Positions 25,592-34,029 of a stretch of DNA of 64,000 nucleotides are shown one piece after another. Source of the DNA: Rhizobium leguminosarum (GTDB taxonomy: Bacteria; Pseudomonadota; Alphaproteobacteria; Rhizobiales; Rhizobiaceae); NCBI RefSeq assembly GCF_001652265.1, contig NZ_LWBS01000450.1, positions 124,001-188,000 of the forward strand, given 5' to 3'. The notes beneath the pieces were generated by a model. The model did not search any database and was not told the origin of the DNA. It saw only the letters and a list, made by a program, of their open reading frames with translations. The position numbers and the translations under genes are program-made. The first letter of the stretch is position 1. Every line of letters begins with the position of its first letter.

Positions 25592-25800
25592 TCAAAGCTT
25601 CTTGAGCTCGTCAGGCTTGTGTGCAACGCGCTTTCCCGACTTGTCGCTCTCGACGATATATTGCGGCGCGGTCTTCGATGCCTTCACGCTGTGGCCTTTA
25701 ATCTTCGTCGGACTGCTCTGCTTTTTGACCACCCTGCCCTCTGTTTTCCCCGGCTGGGATTTCAGCTTACCTCATCGCCCATCTTCAATTGCTTCGACAT
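25592..25800 (-). pseudogene. DUF2945 family gene with a one-base frameshift
   Basis: The start MSKQLKMGDEVS reads in one frame and hits TGA at 25762-25764; the rest, QPGKTEGRVVKKQSSPTKIKG then HSVKASK...YIVESDKSGKRVAHKPDELKKL, is intact in another frame. Adding one base in the V-S-W codon region restores a 69-residue DUF2945 (TUDOR-like) protein. Both halves match the family, so this is a recent disruption or a sequencing error. It is on the same strand as DUF3008. Confidence 0.8.
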
Positions 25801-25851
25801 GACGGCCGCTTGTGAGGAGGCTGCGGCCCAGAAGCCGCAGCCGACCGGTTG

Positions 25852-26085
25852 TCAGTTGATGGTCGCCCACTGGCTTCGGACATCCCTGGCGTTCTTCGAC
25901 AGATGGACGTGGGCGTCCACGTGGTCGACCCAATCAAGCGGAATCAAGTGGTGCTTGCCATCCCCCGAGTCGGTCTTCGTCAGCTTGATGCGCGTGGGGC
26001 CGTCGAGATGATCGACTGTGCCGACATGGGTGCCGTCGGCAGCCCGAACTTCCATATGTTCACGGATCTGATCTGCGGAAATCAT
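25852..26085 (-). CDS. DUF2171 family protein
   Basis: 77 residues from ATG at 26085, chosen because GGAGG lies 5 nt upstream. The sequence (MISADQIREHMEVRAADGTHVGTVDHL...HHLIPLDWVDHVD) is a PRC-barrel-like DUF2171 domain. The protein is small, cytosolic and of unknown function. A perfect GGAAC-N16-CGTT promoter is at 26124-26148, 39 bp upstream. Confidence 0.87.
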   Translation of the reverse strand: MISADQIREHMEVRAADGTHVGTVDHLDGPTRIKLTKTDSGDGKHHLIPLDWVDHVDAHVHLSKNARDVRSQWATIN

Positions 26086-26123
26086 CGTTTCCTCCTTTGC
26101 ATCATTGTCAGATACGAAGCGGC

Positions 26124-26148
26124 AACGAGGTGGAGCGGACTTGGTTCC
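26124..26148 (-). promoter_or_regulatory. EcfG-type promoter (GGAAC-N16-CGTT) upstream of the DUF2171 gene
   Basis: Minus-strand GGAAC at 26148-26144, 16 nt, then CGTT at 26127-26124, 39 bp before the ATG. An exact consensus at the expected distance. Confidence 0.75.
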
Positions 26149-26166
26149 AAACATGCGCGACCGTGT

Positions 26167-27123
26167 TCAATCAGCAGTCACGTCCCAATTGTCGCCCGGG
26201 TTGAAGGTCCTGATGCCAGCAGCTATCTTTTCGGTCTCCCGGCCGAGATCGGCCTGGTAGACCGTGCCGTTCGCATTCACTGCGAAGGTGTGCACGCCGG
26301 TTTCGCCATATCGGATCGGCCAGGCGATCAGTGCGAATCCTGCGATCATGTTGCCGTTGATTACATAATCGAACTTTCCGCCCGCGATATTCGACCCCTG
26401 GCCGTCGATGATCCTGTAGCGATAGCCGTAATAGCCTTCGCCGGCCTTGGCCTTATCAAGGGCCGCATTGTCTTCGAGAGCGTTGCCCGCCGGGCTATCC
26501 CCCTCCCCAAGATCAGGCGACCAATAGAGACCATCGGTTTTGCCTTCGCTGCTGATCAGTTTCTGGGCATATTCAAGAACGCCGTCACCGTCGTGGTCAG
26601 CGGAAGAATATTCCTTTTGAGCGTCGACATAGGCCTGCATCGTGTCGATGGTCTGCAATTCGTTCTCGCCGACGCGGCGATCGATGATCTCCTCGAACCC
26701 GGCATAGGTGTCGAAACCCCATTTGCCATCGTCGCCCTTCACGATCGGAAATGGCAGTGGCCATAACTTGTCGCCAATCTCGATGATCTTGCGGCCATCG
26801 ACGTCCTTCACGACGATCTTCTTCTTCGTGCCGTCCCGGATCTGTGCGTAGGTGTCCATCACACCTTCGCCTGTCTTCGCTTTCGCCGCATCAATTCCCA
26901 GCAGCGCCGCGAACTTGTCGAAATCATCAGCCGACAAGGCCGCCTTGAAGGCGTCGACGGCTTGTTCCGGCGTCTCGAATACCGGGGGATCGCTCTGCGA
27001 AGCGAAGCCCGAGATGACGGTCGCATCGGATGGCTCTGCCGCAGATGTCGGAACCGGATTGGTGGCGAGAGCCGCAAGAGCGAACACAGAACCCAGAAGC
27101 ATGTTTCTGACTGACTTGGTCAT
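26167..27123 (-). CDS. DUF2950 family secreted protein
   Basis: 318 residues from ATG at 27123 (GGAGG 5 nt upstream), with a signal peptide (MTKSVRNMLLGSVFALAALA...TSAA). The body has FETPEQAVDAFKAALSADD, YVDAQKEYSSADHDGDGVLEYAQ and KAGEGYYGYRYRII, the landmarks of DUF2950. Periplasmic; function unknown. It lies 20 bp after the DUF3300 gene, and the two families occur together in many proteobacteria. Confidence 0.87.
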   Translation of the reverse strand: MTKSVRNMLLGSVFALAALATNPVPTSAAEPSDATVISGFASQSDPPVFETPEQAVDAFKAALSADDFDKFAALLGIDAAKAKTGEGVMDTYAQIRDGTKKKIVVKDVDGRKIIEIGDKLWPLPFPIVKGDDGKWGFDTYAGFEEIIDRRVGENELQTIDTMQAYVDAQKEYSSADHDGDGVLEYAQKLISSEGKTDGLYWSPDLGEGDSPAGNALEDNAALDKAKAGEGYYGYRYRIIDGQGSNIAGGKFDYVINGNMIAGFALIAWPIRYGETGVHTFAVNANGTVYQADLGRETEKIAAGIRTFNPGDNWDVTAD

Positions 27124-27143
27124 GACTTTCCTCCTTCTTTCGG

Positions 27144-28535
27144 TCACCGACGACCGCCGCCGCGGCCACCGCCACCGCGGCCGCCGCCACCGCCACCGCC
27201 GCGCATTGCTCTACCGCCGCCGCGATTGCTCCCGGCCATGGCCTGTCTGCCGCGGTTGGACTGCATCTGCGCGCGCCTGCCGCTGTCGACCTGACCGAGG
27301 GCTGATGGCTTTCTGGGCCGGTTGTCGACCCGGGCCGCAGGCTTCGGCTTTGCGACCGGACGTTTGGCGTTGCCCCCGGACCTTGCTTTTTCGCCAGCTC
27401 TGTTCGTCGTCCTCGCGTCGGGCCTGCGGTCCTGCGCGGCCTGTGCTGCCTTCCCGCCCCCAGGAGCCGCTCCCGTATTGCCTGCCTGGTTGCGGGCAGC
27501 ACTGATCCTGTCCGCATCGATCTTGCTCTTGCGGACATCGTTGACACTGATTTTGCCTGGCTGGTCGCGGATCGTGTTCGCACGGTCGTTGCCTCTAGCT
27601 CCGACCCTGTTGCCGGGATTCGCCTCGATACTGCTTCGGAAGGAGCTGCGGTCGATCTTGTTGAACTGCGCGCCGTCGAACCCGATCTTGCTGCGATCGA
27701 CATTCTTCCAGTCGACGTCGTTGATATTTACTTTGCCGTTGATGTTGTTGAGGCAATTGTTGCAGTCGATATCGACGTTGCCGTTCCAGCGCCCGCCCCA
27801 TACGCCCCAGCGGTTCCAGTCGACGGCAGCGGCCCACACCGCTCCCGTCACCACGCCCGCAAAAAAGGGGGCGGTCGGATAGTAGTAGCTCGGATACGGC
27901 TCTGAATAGTAACCGATAGGCTCAGCCGCATAGTTTGGTTCATACAGCATCTCCGGCGCGTACTGCGGAACGTAGATCTTCTCAGGACTGGCGGAGACGA
28001 TCACGACGTTGTCGTTCTCCTGGCTGACCTTGATCTTGTCGTCGGTCTTGATGATGCCGTCGGCGACCGCTTTGTCGCGCAGTTGCTGTATGGCGATCAG
28101 AACGTCCTTCTGCTGGACGGAGAGCGCCTCTCCGAGCGACTGCGTCCAGTCCAGATCCTCGCTCATCATCGTGACGATCTGAGGATAGTTCAGCAGCGAT
28201 ACGATGCTGCCGTCCCACGTCGTCTTCGGCTTGAGTTCGGGCTGCTTCTTCAAGGTTTCGAGAAACCGGGCTGCTTCCACGACCTGCAGCGGATAGAGCG
28301 ACGCCGATGTGACGAGCGCGACCAGTTCGTCCGGATAAAGTGCAATCCGCGCCACCAGGATCTCGAGTTCGTCCTCACTTAGCGGCGCCGGCGCGTCGTC
28401 TTCCGCCGCCGCGGCGGGACTGGAAGCGGTCGGCTCCTGCGCGGCGGCGATCGGCGTCGGATGTGGCGAAAACGGGAAACCTGCAAAAGGCAGGAACAGG
28501 CCCGTGGCGAGTAACAATGCGTGAGGTCTAGCCAT
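27144..28535 (-). CDS. DUF3300 family secreted protein with Gly/Arg-rich tail
   Basis: 463 residues: a signal peptide (about 1-32), the DUF3300 core (LSEDELEILVARIALYPDELVALV; EALSVQQKDVLIAIQQLRD), then a Tyr/Pro-rich segment, an Asn-rich repeat-like stretch (NINGKVNINDVDWKNVDRSK) and a disordered Arg/Gly tail ending GRGGGGRGGGRR. Probably an envelope protein. First gene of a pair with DUF2950. No EcfG-type site is visible in the 60 bp upstream. Confidence 0.87.
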   Translation of the reverse strand: MARPHALLLATGLFLPFAGFPFSPHPTPIAAAQEPTASSPAAAAEDDAPAPLSEDELEILVARIALYPDELVALVTSASLYPLQVVEAARFLETLKKQPELKPKTTWDGSIVSLLNYPQIVTMMSEDLDWTQSLGEALSVQQKDVLIAIQQLRDKAVADGIIKTDDKIKVSQENDNVVIVSASPEKIYVPQYAPEMLYEPNYAAEPIGYYSEPYPSYYYPTAPFFAGVVTGAVWAAAVDWNRWGVWGGRWNGNVDIDCNNCLNNINGKVNINDVDWKNVDRSKIGFDGAQFNKIDRSSFRSSIEANPGNRVGARGNDRANTIRDQPGKISVNDVRKSKIDADRISAARNQAGNTGAAPGGGKAAQAAQDRRPDARTTNRAGEKARSGGNAKRPVAKPKPAARVDNRPRKPSALGQVDSGRRAQMQSNRGRQAMAGSNRGGGRAMRGGGGGGGRGGGGRGGGRR

Positions 28536-28589
28536 CTCAAATCCTCCTTGCGGTCAGACATGGTGTGTAGGCTGTCGACTATTGTATCT

Positions 28590-28653
28590 TCGCTCGTGCC
28601 GCATACTCCTCCGAGTGGTGGAGGATTGATAGCTAAACATCGGCCAAGCCGTC
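28590..28653. repeat. Direct repeat left of the SDR remnant
   Basis: About 60 bp (ctcgtgccgcatactcctcc...atcggccaagccgt), repeated with roughly 75-80% identity at 29141-29203. Together the two copies bracket a decayed SDR gene, suggesting a segmental insertion or duplication. Confidence 0.65.
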
Positions 28654-28713
28654 TTTTGCTCCAAATTTATAGCAAAGACAGCTCCAGGCGTAGTCGCGGG
28701 ACTGATTTAGGGC

Positions 28714-28732
28714 GTAGGTTACAGTAACACAC
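28714..28732. promoter_or_regulatory. GTTAC palindrome, site 1
   Basis: GTAGGTTAC-A-GTAACACAC: 9-bp arms around one central base, close to the perfect site at 36650. It lies upstream of the decayed SDR fragment. Confidence 0.5.
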
Positions 28733-28802
28733 TTGCAAAAGCGGAGTTCAGCGCGCAAACTAAAATCGACCGCGGGCCGCTTGATCACGAAGTCATTGGC
28801 AC

Positions 28803-29047
28803 GCCGAAAAACGCATCCGCGCCAACAGCATCGCCCCAGGCGCCATTCGCACGCCGGCCACCACCAGCGCGTGGCGAACCTCGGAAACTATGCCGACCTG
28901 ATGAAGCTCATTCCGTACAAGCGCATCGGCGCGACGGAGGAGATCGGCCGGAGGGCGGTGCGGCTTGCGCCTGATTTCACCGACTACATCGTCGGAGCGA
29001 CGACCTATATCGACGGCGGAATGACGCTGTACCCCGGTTTCGAACCG
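28803..29047 (+). pseudogene. C-terminal remnant of an SDR oxidoreductase (glucose 1-dehydrogenase-like)
   Basis: The first part reads AEKRIRANSIAPGAIRTPATTSAW in one frame; after a frameshift near 28875 it continues as NYADLMKLIPYKRIGATEEIG and then DYIVGATTYIDGGMTLYPGF in another. Together these match the last 80 or so residues of classical SDRs. The catalytic Tyr/Lys and NAD-binding regions are absent, so the gene is dead. It is flanked by direct repeats. Confidence 0.75.
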
Positions 29048-29140
29048 GTGCCTAACGTTCCATCTCGTGGCGCGGTGCCCTGCCGCCCCCGTTTGGCACG
29101 TCAATGAGAGATGGAGCCGACACACTCCTGCTTCATGCAT

Positions 29141-29203
29141 TTCGCTCATGCCGCATATTCATCCCGGTGGGAGGGTTGACGGCTAAAATATCGGCCAGGC
29201 CGT
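29141..29203. repeat. Direct repeat right of the SDR remnant
   Basis: Second copy of the unit at 28590-28653 (ctcatgccgcatattcatcc...atcggccaggccgt). It runs directly into GTTAC palindrome site 2. Confidence 0.65.
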
Positions 29204-29220
29204 AGGTTACCTGAACCTAC
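29202..29220. promoter_or_regulatory. GTTAC palindrome, site 2
   Basis: GTAGGTTAC-C-TGAACCTAC; the outer seven bases on each side pair perfectly. It lies 78 bp upstream of the gene at 29298. Confidence 0.5.
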
Positions 29221-29297
29221 AGTATCATACTGTCTAGTTTGACTTATCGATGCTGTAGTTTTCGGTCTTGGCCTTTCGGCCACTGGGAGGCAACGTC

Positions 29298-29762
29298 ATG
29301 GCTGAAAGTGAAAAGTCAAATCCTCAGATGCTTAGCGCGGAAGAATTGAGACAGAAAGCTCTGGAACTGCAGCTGGTAGAAATGCAGCGTGATGACAAAG
29401 TCAAAGTGCGTGAAGCAAAAAAACACGCGGAGTTCGTCGATGACTTCTTCCGCAAACACGTCGGCGACAAGGAACGTGACATTATCAGGCGCGTCGTCAT
29501 GAAGGCAGCCGCCGACGGCAAATCCGAAGCCATGGTCTATAGCTTTCCGTCGAGCTTCTGCACGGATAGCGGCCGCGCGATCAACAGTGCCCGGCCAGAG
29601 TGGCCGACGACGCTTCAAGGAAAAGCCAAGGAAATATATGATCTTTTCGTCGAAGTGGCCCGGCCTCACGGCTACAAGCTGAAAGCGATGGTCATCAGTT
29701 TTCCGGGCGGCATGCCGGGCGACATCGGCTTCTTCCTGAATTGGGAGGCACCGGTCGGCTAG
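29298..29762 (+). CDS. Hypothetical protein, 154 aa
   Basis: Starts at ATG 29298 after GGGAGG. The sequence MAESEKSNPQMLSAEELRQKA... has a charged, helical N-terminal 65 residues followed by a compact segment (AMVYSFPSSFCTDSGRAIN, GKAKEIYDLFVEVARPHGYKLKAMVI). Cytosolic. I do not recognise the family; relatives would be expected among rhizobia. The GTTAC palindrome upstream suggests shared control with the HlyD and TolB-N/TPR genes. Confidence 0.7.
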   Translation: MAESEKSNPQMLSAEELRQKALELQLVEMQRDDKVKVREAKKHAEFVDDFFRKHVGDKERDIIRRVVMKAAADGKSEAMVYSFPSSFCTDSGRAINSARPEWPTTLQGKAKEIYDLFVEVARPHGYKLKAMVISFPGGMPGDIGFFLNWEAPVG

Positions 29763-29961
29763 GCCGCTGCGCAACCATGCGGTTCGTCAGCCATGGGTTC
29801 GGCCGGCGCATCAGCGCCCGCGGTCAACCCTTCGGCTGATGCTGCTTGGCAAGACCACCTTCGTCAAAGCCCAATTTGCGCCCAGTCTGGAGCGATCGGA
29901 GGCTACCCACTGGTAGCCTGAGTTCGTTTCAGCAGATGAATGAATTTCCGGGGGGAGTGGC

Positions 29962-31680
29962 ATGCTTCAAAGCTTTCATATGCCGATATTCAGGGGCCTG
30001 GAAGGATTTCGCGCGGACTGGCTGCGAAGCGATATTCCTGCGGGATTGTCCATCGCGGCTGTCGGCCTGCCGAGTGCGATCGCTTATCCCGCCATCGCCG
30101 GTCTCCCCCCGGAAACCGGGATATATGCGAGTATCGTCGCGCCCGTTGCCTACGCTCTGTTCGGTCCGTCGCGGCTATTGGTGGTCGGGCCGGACGCCGG
30201 GACCATGGCGGTTCTCGCGGCGGTCATAGGAACTGTCATCGCCGCGCAACCTGCCGGCACATCAGCCGATCCGGTTGCGATCGCCTCTGCCCTGGCGCTC
30301 GGCGTCGGAGCCTTCTATTTTGCAGCACGGCTGCTTCGGCTGGGCGTCCTCGCAAGCTTTCTATCCCGCCCGATTCTGGTTGGCTTCTTTGCCGGCGTAT
30401 CCATCTCCATCCTCGTCGGGCAGATCGGCCGCTTTACCGGGGTGCGTATCGAGTCCGACGGTCTCCTGCCGCCGATTGCCGAGATCATTCGCAAGAGTGC
30501 CATGATCCATTGGCCGACATTGCTGTTCGGCCTCGCCATGTTCGCATTGTTGTGGATCGTGAAAGCCACACGGCTGCCTGTACCCGGACCCGTCGTCGTC
30601 GTCGTCGTTTCCGTCATTCTCTCTGCCATCTTCAACTTTGAAGCCGCAGGCATCCGCGTCGTTGGCGATCTCCCCACCGGGCTGCCGTCATTCTCCCTCC
30701 ATGCACTCTCTCAAATGCCCATGGACAGGATCGTCCTTGGGTCGGCAGCCGTCTTTCTGATCAGTTTTGGCTCGAGTATCGTCGCCGCACGGAGCTTCGG
30801 CGCGCGCTCCGGCGAGGAGGTCGACGCCAACCAGGAGCTGATCGGGCTGGGCGCGGCGAACATCGCCCCCGGCCTGTTTGGTTCATTTCCCATCGCCGTG
30901 TCCGACTCGCGTACAGCGATCAATCTTGCAGTCGGCGGCAGATCGCAGGCAGCCGGTCTCGTTTCCGCCGTGACCCTAATGGCGGCGCTGCTGTTCTTGA
31001 ATGACGCCCTGCGCATCCTGCCGATTCCTGCCCTGGCGGCGATCCTGGCGGCAGCCGCAATCAGCCTGATCGACGTCAGCGAGTTGAGAAAGATATGGCA
31101 CATCAGCCGCGCAGAGTTCGTCTTCGCCCTGATCGCCATGTTCGGAGCCATCAGCTTCGGAGTCCTGAACGGCGTCATCGTCGCGATCGCCGCAACCCTG
31201 ATCTATCTCCTGCGCAAGACGATGTTCCCGAAAGACACGCTTCTTGGCCGCATTGCCGGACGCGATGGCTTCTACGACATGCAGCGCTTTCCGGACGCCC
31301 GGGGCATTCCAGGCATCGCCATATGTCTCGTCCAGGGCAATCTGCTGTTTTACAATGCCGATTATGTCCGCATCCGGTTGCGCGCCATCGCTGACGGCCT
31401 GCCGGCCGAAACACGCTGGCTCATCCTCGACGCCAGCGCCATTGCGCATATCGACAGCACCGGAGCCGCAGCACTCGATGCCGTGCAGGCAAATCTCTCC
31501 GGGCGAGGCATCGCTTTCGGCGTGGCTCACCTGAACGCCGAGGTCACGGAGCTGCTGGGCCGCGCCGGCGTCGTCGACGGCATCGGAGCCGGAAAATTCT
31601 TTGACGACACGGAAGACGCGCTGCGTGCAGCGCGCCTGGGGGAAGGAAGCGACCGGCCTTTGGCCGGAGGTCATCAGTAA
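29962..31680 (+). CDS. SulP-family anion transporter with STAS domain
   Basis: 572-residue membrane protein: SulP core with 10-14 transmembrane segments (IPAGLSIAAVGLPSAIAYPA, LVVGPDAGTMAVLAAV) and a C-terminal STAS domain (LILDASAIAHIDSTGAAAL, about residues 440-550). SulP carriers move sulfate, bicarbonate or related anions with H+ or Na+; the substrate is not predictable. A GGGGGGAGTGGC site precedes the ATG. It is followed after 18 bp by the PPK2 gene, so probably co-transcribed. Confidence 0.92.
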   Translation: MLQSFHMPIFRGLEGFRADWLRSDIPAGLSIAAVGLPSAIAYPAIAGLPPETGIYASIVAPVAYALFGPSRLLVVGPDAGTMAVLAAVIGTVIAAQPAGTSADPVAIASALALGVGAFYFAARLLRLGVLASFLSRPILVGFFAGVSISILVGQIGRFTGVRIESDGLLPPIAEIIRKSAMIHWPTLLFGLAMFALLWIVKATRLPVPGPVVVVVVSVILSAIFNFEAAGIRVVGDLPTGLPSFSLHALSQMPMDRIVLGSAAVFLISFGSSIVAARSFGARSGEEVDANQELIGLGAANIAPGLFGSFPIAVSDSRTAINLAVGGRSQAAGLVSAVTLMAALLFLNDALRILPIPALAAILAAAAISLIDVSELRKIWHISRAEFVFALIAMFGAISFGVLNGVIVAIAATLIYLLRKTMFPKDTLLGRIAGRDGFYDMQRFPDARGIPGIAICLVQGNLLFYNADYVRIRLRAIADGLPAETRWLILDASAIAHIDSTGAAALDAVQANLSGRGIAFGVAHLNAEVTELLGRAGVVDGIGAGKFFDDTEDALRAARLGEGSDRPLAGGHQ

Positions 31681-31698
31681 AGGGTCATGGAGGAAGTG

Positions 31699-32532
31699 AT
31701 GAACAAACGGCAGGACGACGACACAGAAGTAGACGAAAAGAAAGGCAAAAAGTCCTGGAACTACGACAAGGAAATCGTAAAGCTTCAGGTCGAGCTCGCG
31801 CATCTGCAGTCCTGGGTGAAAAAATCGGGCGCTCGCGTCGTGATCATCTTCGAGGGCCGGGATGCTGCCGGCAAAGGCGGGATGATCAAGCGAATTACTG
31901 AGCGCGTCAGTCCACGGGTCTTTCGGGTGGTCGCGCTGCCTGCCCCGACTGATCGCGAAAAGACGCAAATGTACATGCAGCGCTACTTCGCACATATGCC
32001 CGCTGCGGGCGAAATCGTCATATTCGATCGCAGTTGGTACAATCGCCCCGGCGTCGACCGGGTGATGGGATTCTGCTCCGAGAAAAAGGCCCGGCGCTTT
32101 CTCGAGCTGGCTCCCGGTTTTGAAGCCTCGATCGTCGAAAGCGGCATCACCCTGCTGAAGTACTTCCTGACGGTCGGCGAGAAGGAACAGGATCGGCGCT
32201 TCAGGCGGCGGATCGAGGATCCGCTGCGGCAGTGGAAGCTCAGCCCGATGGATGTCGAGTCGTACCAACGGTGGTGGGACTACACGATTGCTTACGACGA
32301 GATGATCCGGGCTACGGACCGCCAGCACGCCCCATGGTGGATCGTGCCGTCGGACGACAAGAAGCGCGCGCGCATCAACTGCATCTCGCACATCCTGAAG
32401 TCGATTCCGTACGAAACGATGAAGTTCAACGCACCGGACCTTGGGAAACGTCAAAAGCCGCCCGCTGACTACGTCGAAGACAAAAGCATCCGGCACGTTG
32501 TGCCGGATGTGGTCGCCGAGCAGATGCAATAA
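31699..32532 (+). CDS. Polyphosphate kinase 2 (PPK2 family)
   Basis: 277 residues. PPK2 transfers phosphate between polyphosphate and nucleoside di- or monophosphates. Walker A is EGRDAAGKGG, Walker B FDRSWYNRPGVD, and the lid region is RYFAHMPAAGEI; length and pattern fit the single-domain PPK2 group. Which nucleotide it prefers cannot be decided by eye. I chose the ATG at 31699 because GGAGG sits 5 nt upstream; an ATG at 31687 overlaps that site. It sits between a SulP carrier and a CYTH protein, a plausible polyphosphate cluster. Confidence 0.92.
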   Translation: MNKRQDDDTEVDEKKGKKSWNYDKEIVKLQVELAHLQSWVKKSGARVVIIFEGRDAAGKGGMIKRITERVSPRVFRVVALPAPTDREKTQMYMQRYFAHMPAAGEIVIFDRSWYNRPGVDRVMGFCSEKKARRFLELAPGFEASIVESGITLLKYFLTVGEKEQDRRFRRRIEDPLRQWKLSPMDVESYQRWWDYTIAYDEMIRATDRQHAPWWIVPSDDKKRARINCISHILKSIPYETMKFNAPDLGKRQKPPADYVEDKSIRHVVPDVVAEQMQ

Positions 32533-32635
32533 TCGAAGCCGCGCGGGAACGACACCGCAATTTCAGGAGGAAGGCGCGCCCGGAACAGCACCGGCTGTCC
32601 GGCGCGGTGATGTCATCAATCAACAGGAGTGTGTG

Positions 32636-32968
32636 ATGATCCATCCATCGATCCGTGTGCTGTCTGTCGCCATTACCTGCATTCTTCCCTTGGCCGGCAT
32701 ATCCGTTTCGCGAGCGCAGGCGGCCGAGCCGTTCGAACAATTTCCGATGGTCATAACCTGCGAATATAAAGGCCTGCACCAAGCCTTCTATTTCACGAGA
32801 TTGGATGCAGATGGTATGGCCACCTACATCAACCCGAGCAAGCTTGCCGGAACGATATCGGTCGGCGGGACAGCTAAAGCGTTGGGTGAACCAATCGGCG
32901 GAAGTTGTTTGGGTAAAACACTTAAGGAGCTCAGGGCGTCGGGACAAGCTCGCGACCTAAAGCCCTAG
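32636..32968 (+). CDS. Small secreted hypothetical protein, 110 aa
   Basis: ATG at 32636 follows AGGAG. The N-terminus MIHPSIRVLSVAITCILPLA...SRAQA is a cleavable signal peptide; the mature part (AEPFEQFPMVITCEYKGLHQAFYF...) holds two cysteines that could pair. Family unknown. It lies 100 bp after PPK2 and may belong to the same transcript. Confidence 0.7.
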   Translation: MIHPSIRVLSVAITCILPLAGISVSRAQAAEPFEQFPMVITCEYKGLHQAFYFTRLDADGMATYINPSKLAGTISVGGTAKALGEPIGGSCLGKTLKELRASGQARDLKP

Positions 32969-33146
32969 CAATCTTCCCTTCCGGATGCCCTGGATCCGCA
33001 TGCCGCAATCGACGGCCCGATCCGGCAGGAGGGAGGCTGCACCTGCATACTCAATTCTAAAGATCGGACAGCGGGGCCTGGTCGGGAAGTCCGTCAAGCA
33101 CCGTCATTGAGGTTCGTTGTGGTACGGAACGACAAAGGAGGCAAGG

Positions 33147-33659
33147 ATGACCGCAGAGATTGAGCGAAAATATCTCGTCGTAAACGATAGTTGGCGGGAC
33201 CACGCTTCCAAAGGCGCAGCATTCTGCCAGGGCTACCTGCTGGCGAGGAAAAACCGCTTCGTGCGGGTCAGGATCATCGATAAGGCACACGCCGTCCTGA
33301 CCGTTAAACTCCGGACCGGGCGCCTGCGGCGCGAGGAGTTCGAATATGAGATTCCCTATGCCGATGCCCTCGAAATGATCGTCTTTGCAACGAGTGTGGT
33401 GGATAAGACCCGCTATGAGGTGAACCATCGTGGCTGCCTTTGGGAGGTAGATGTCTACAGTGGCGTCCACGACGGACTCGTTGTCGCAGAAATCGAGCTT
33501 GCCGACGAAAGCGACCAACCTCCCTGCCCGCCGTGGCTCGGCCCGGAAGTGACCGGAAATGCCGCATTTTCCAATCGTACGCTCGCAATGCTCGTGCAAC
33601 GCAACGACTACCGCAGTCGGAATGTATCAAGGCTGCAACCTGATGGGCAGCCTTCGTAA
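33147..33659 (+). CDS. CYTH-domain protein (triphosphate tunnel metalloenzyme)
   Basis: 170 residues from ATG at 33147, which follows a strong AAGGAGG. The CYTH hallmark ExExK is present as EIERK at residues 4-8, with the tunnel residues RVRIIDKAHAVLTVKLRTGR and EFEYEIPYADA. By family knowledge such proteins hydrolyse triphosphates or short polyphosphate; bacterial members near PPK genes may be tripolyphosphatases. It is 600 bp downstream of PPK2 on the same strand. Confidence 0.88.
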   Translation: MTAEIERKYLVVNDSWRDHASKGAAFCQGYLLARKNRFVRVRIIDKAHAVLTVKLRTGRLRREEFEYEIPYADALEMIVFATSVVDKTRYEVNHRGCLWEVDVYSGVHDGLVVAEIELADESDQPPCPPWLGPEVTGNAAFSNRTLAMLVQRNDYRSRNVSRLQPDGQPS

Positions 33660-33746
33660 AGCAGGGAACAATGAGTGTCTTGGTAACGGGCGGCAGTTCC
33701 TCCGTGCCGGGTTGAAAGCAAAGACCTGATGCTAACGCATCGGCAG

Positions 33747-34001
33747 TCAGCGCTGCAGGTCGTAGCACTGCGCCCTGCGGCTCCCGGTCTGGCAGGTCGG
33801 TGAGAAATGGAGGCGATAGCGCCTTTCTTTCATGCATTCGCTGAAGCCCTTGGGGTCGGGCGGATCCTTCCACAGATGGGCGAGTTCGCGGTGCTTGCGG
33901 ACATTGATGAAGTCTTCTGTTCTCTCAGTGGCCTCAACTGAAGCCGCCGAAGCGGCTAACGCCAAGAACATCGCGCGACTCAAGGCAGTTGACGTCTTCA
34001 A
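33747..34001 (-). CDS. Small secreted hypothetical protein, 84 aa
   Basis: Uses a TTG start at 34001 (KTSTALSRAMFLALAASAASVEA), which gives a plausible signal peptide; an internal ATG at 33971 would shorten it. The mature part has a FSECMKERRYRLHF pattern and two further cysteines at the C-terminus. No recognised family. It is downstream of and on the same strand as the DUF2955 gene, 28 bp away. Confidence 0.45.
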   Translation of the reverse strand: MKTSTALSRAMFLALAASAASVEATERTEDFINVRKHRELAHLWKDPPDPKGFSECMKERRYRLHFSPTCQTGSRRAQCYDLQR

Positions 34002-34029
34002 GATAAGGTGCTCTCAGAGAACGCCTGAG

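Noticed and set aside
25578..25603. AACG followed 16-17 nt later by ttctt, a possible EcfG promoter for DUF3008
   Set aside because: The -35 box would be AAGAA or GAAGC instead of GGAAC; too many mismatches.
32580..32606. GGAAC-N16-CGCG upstream of the small secreted gene at 32636
   Set aside because: The -10 box has only half of CGTT; listed for completeness but not accepted.
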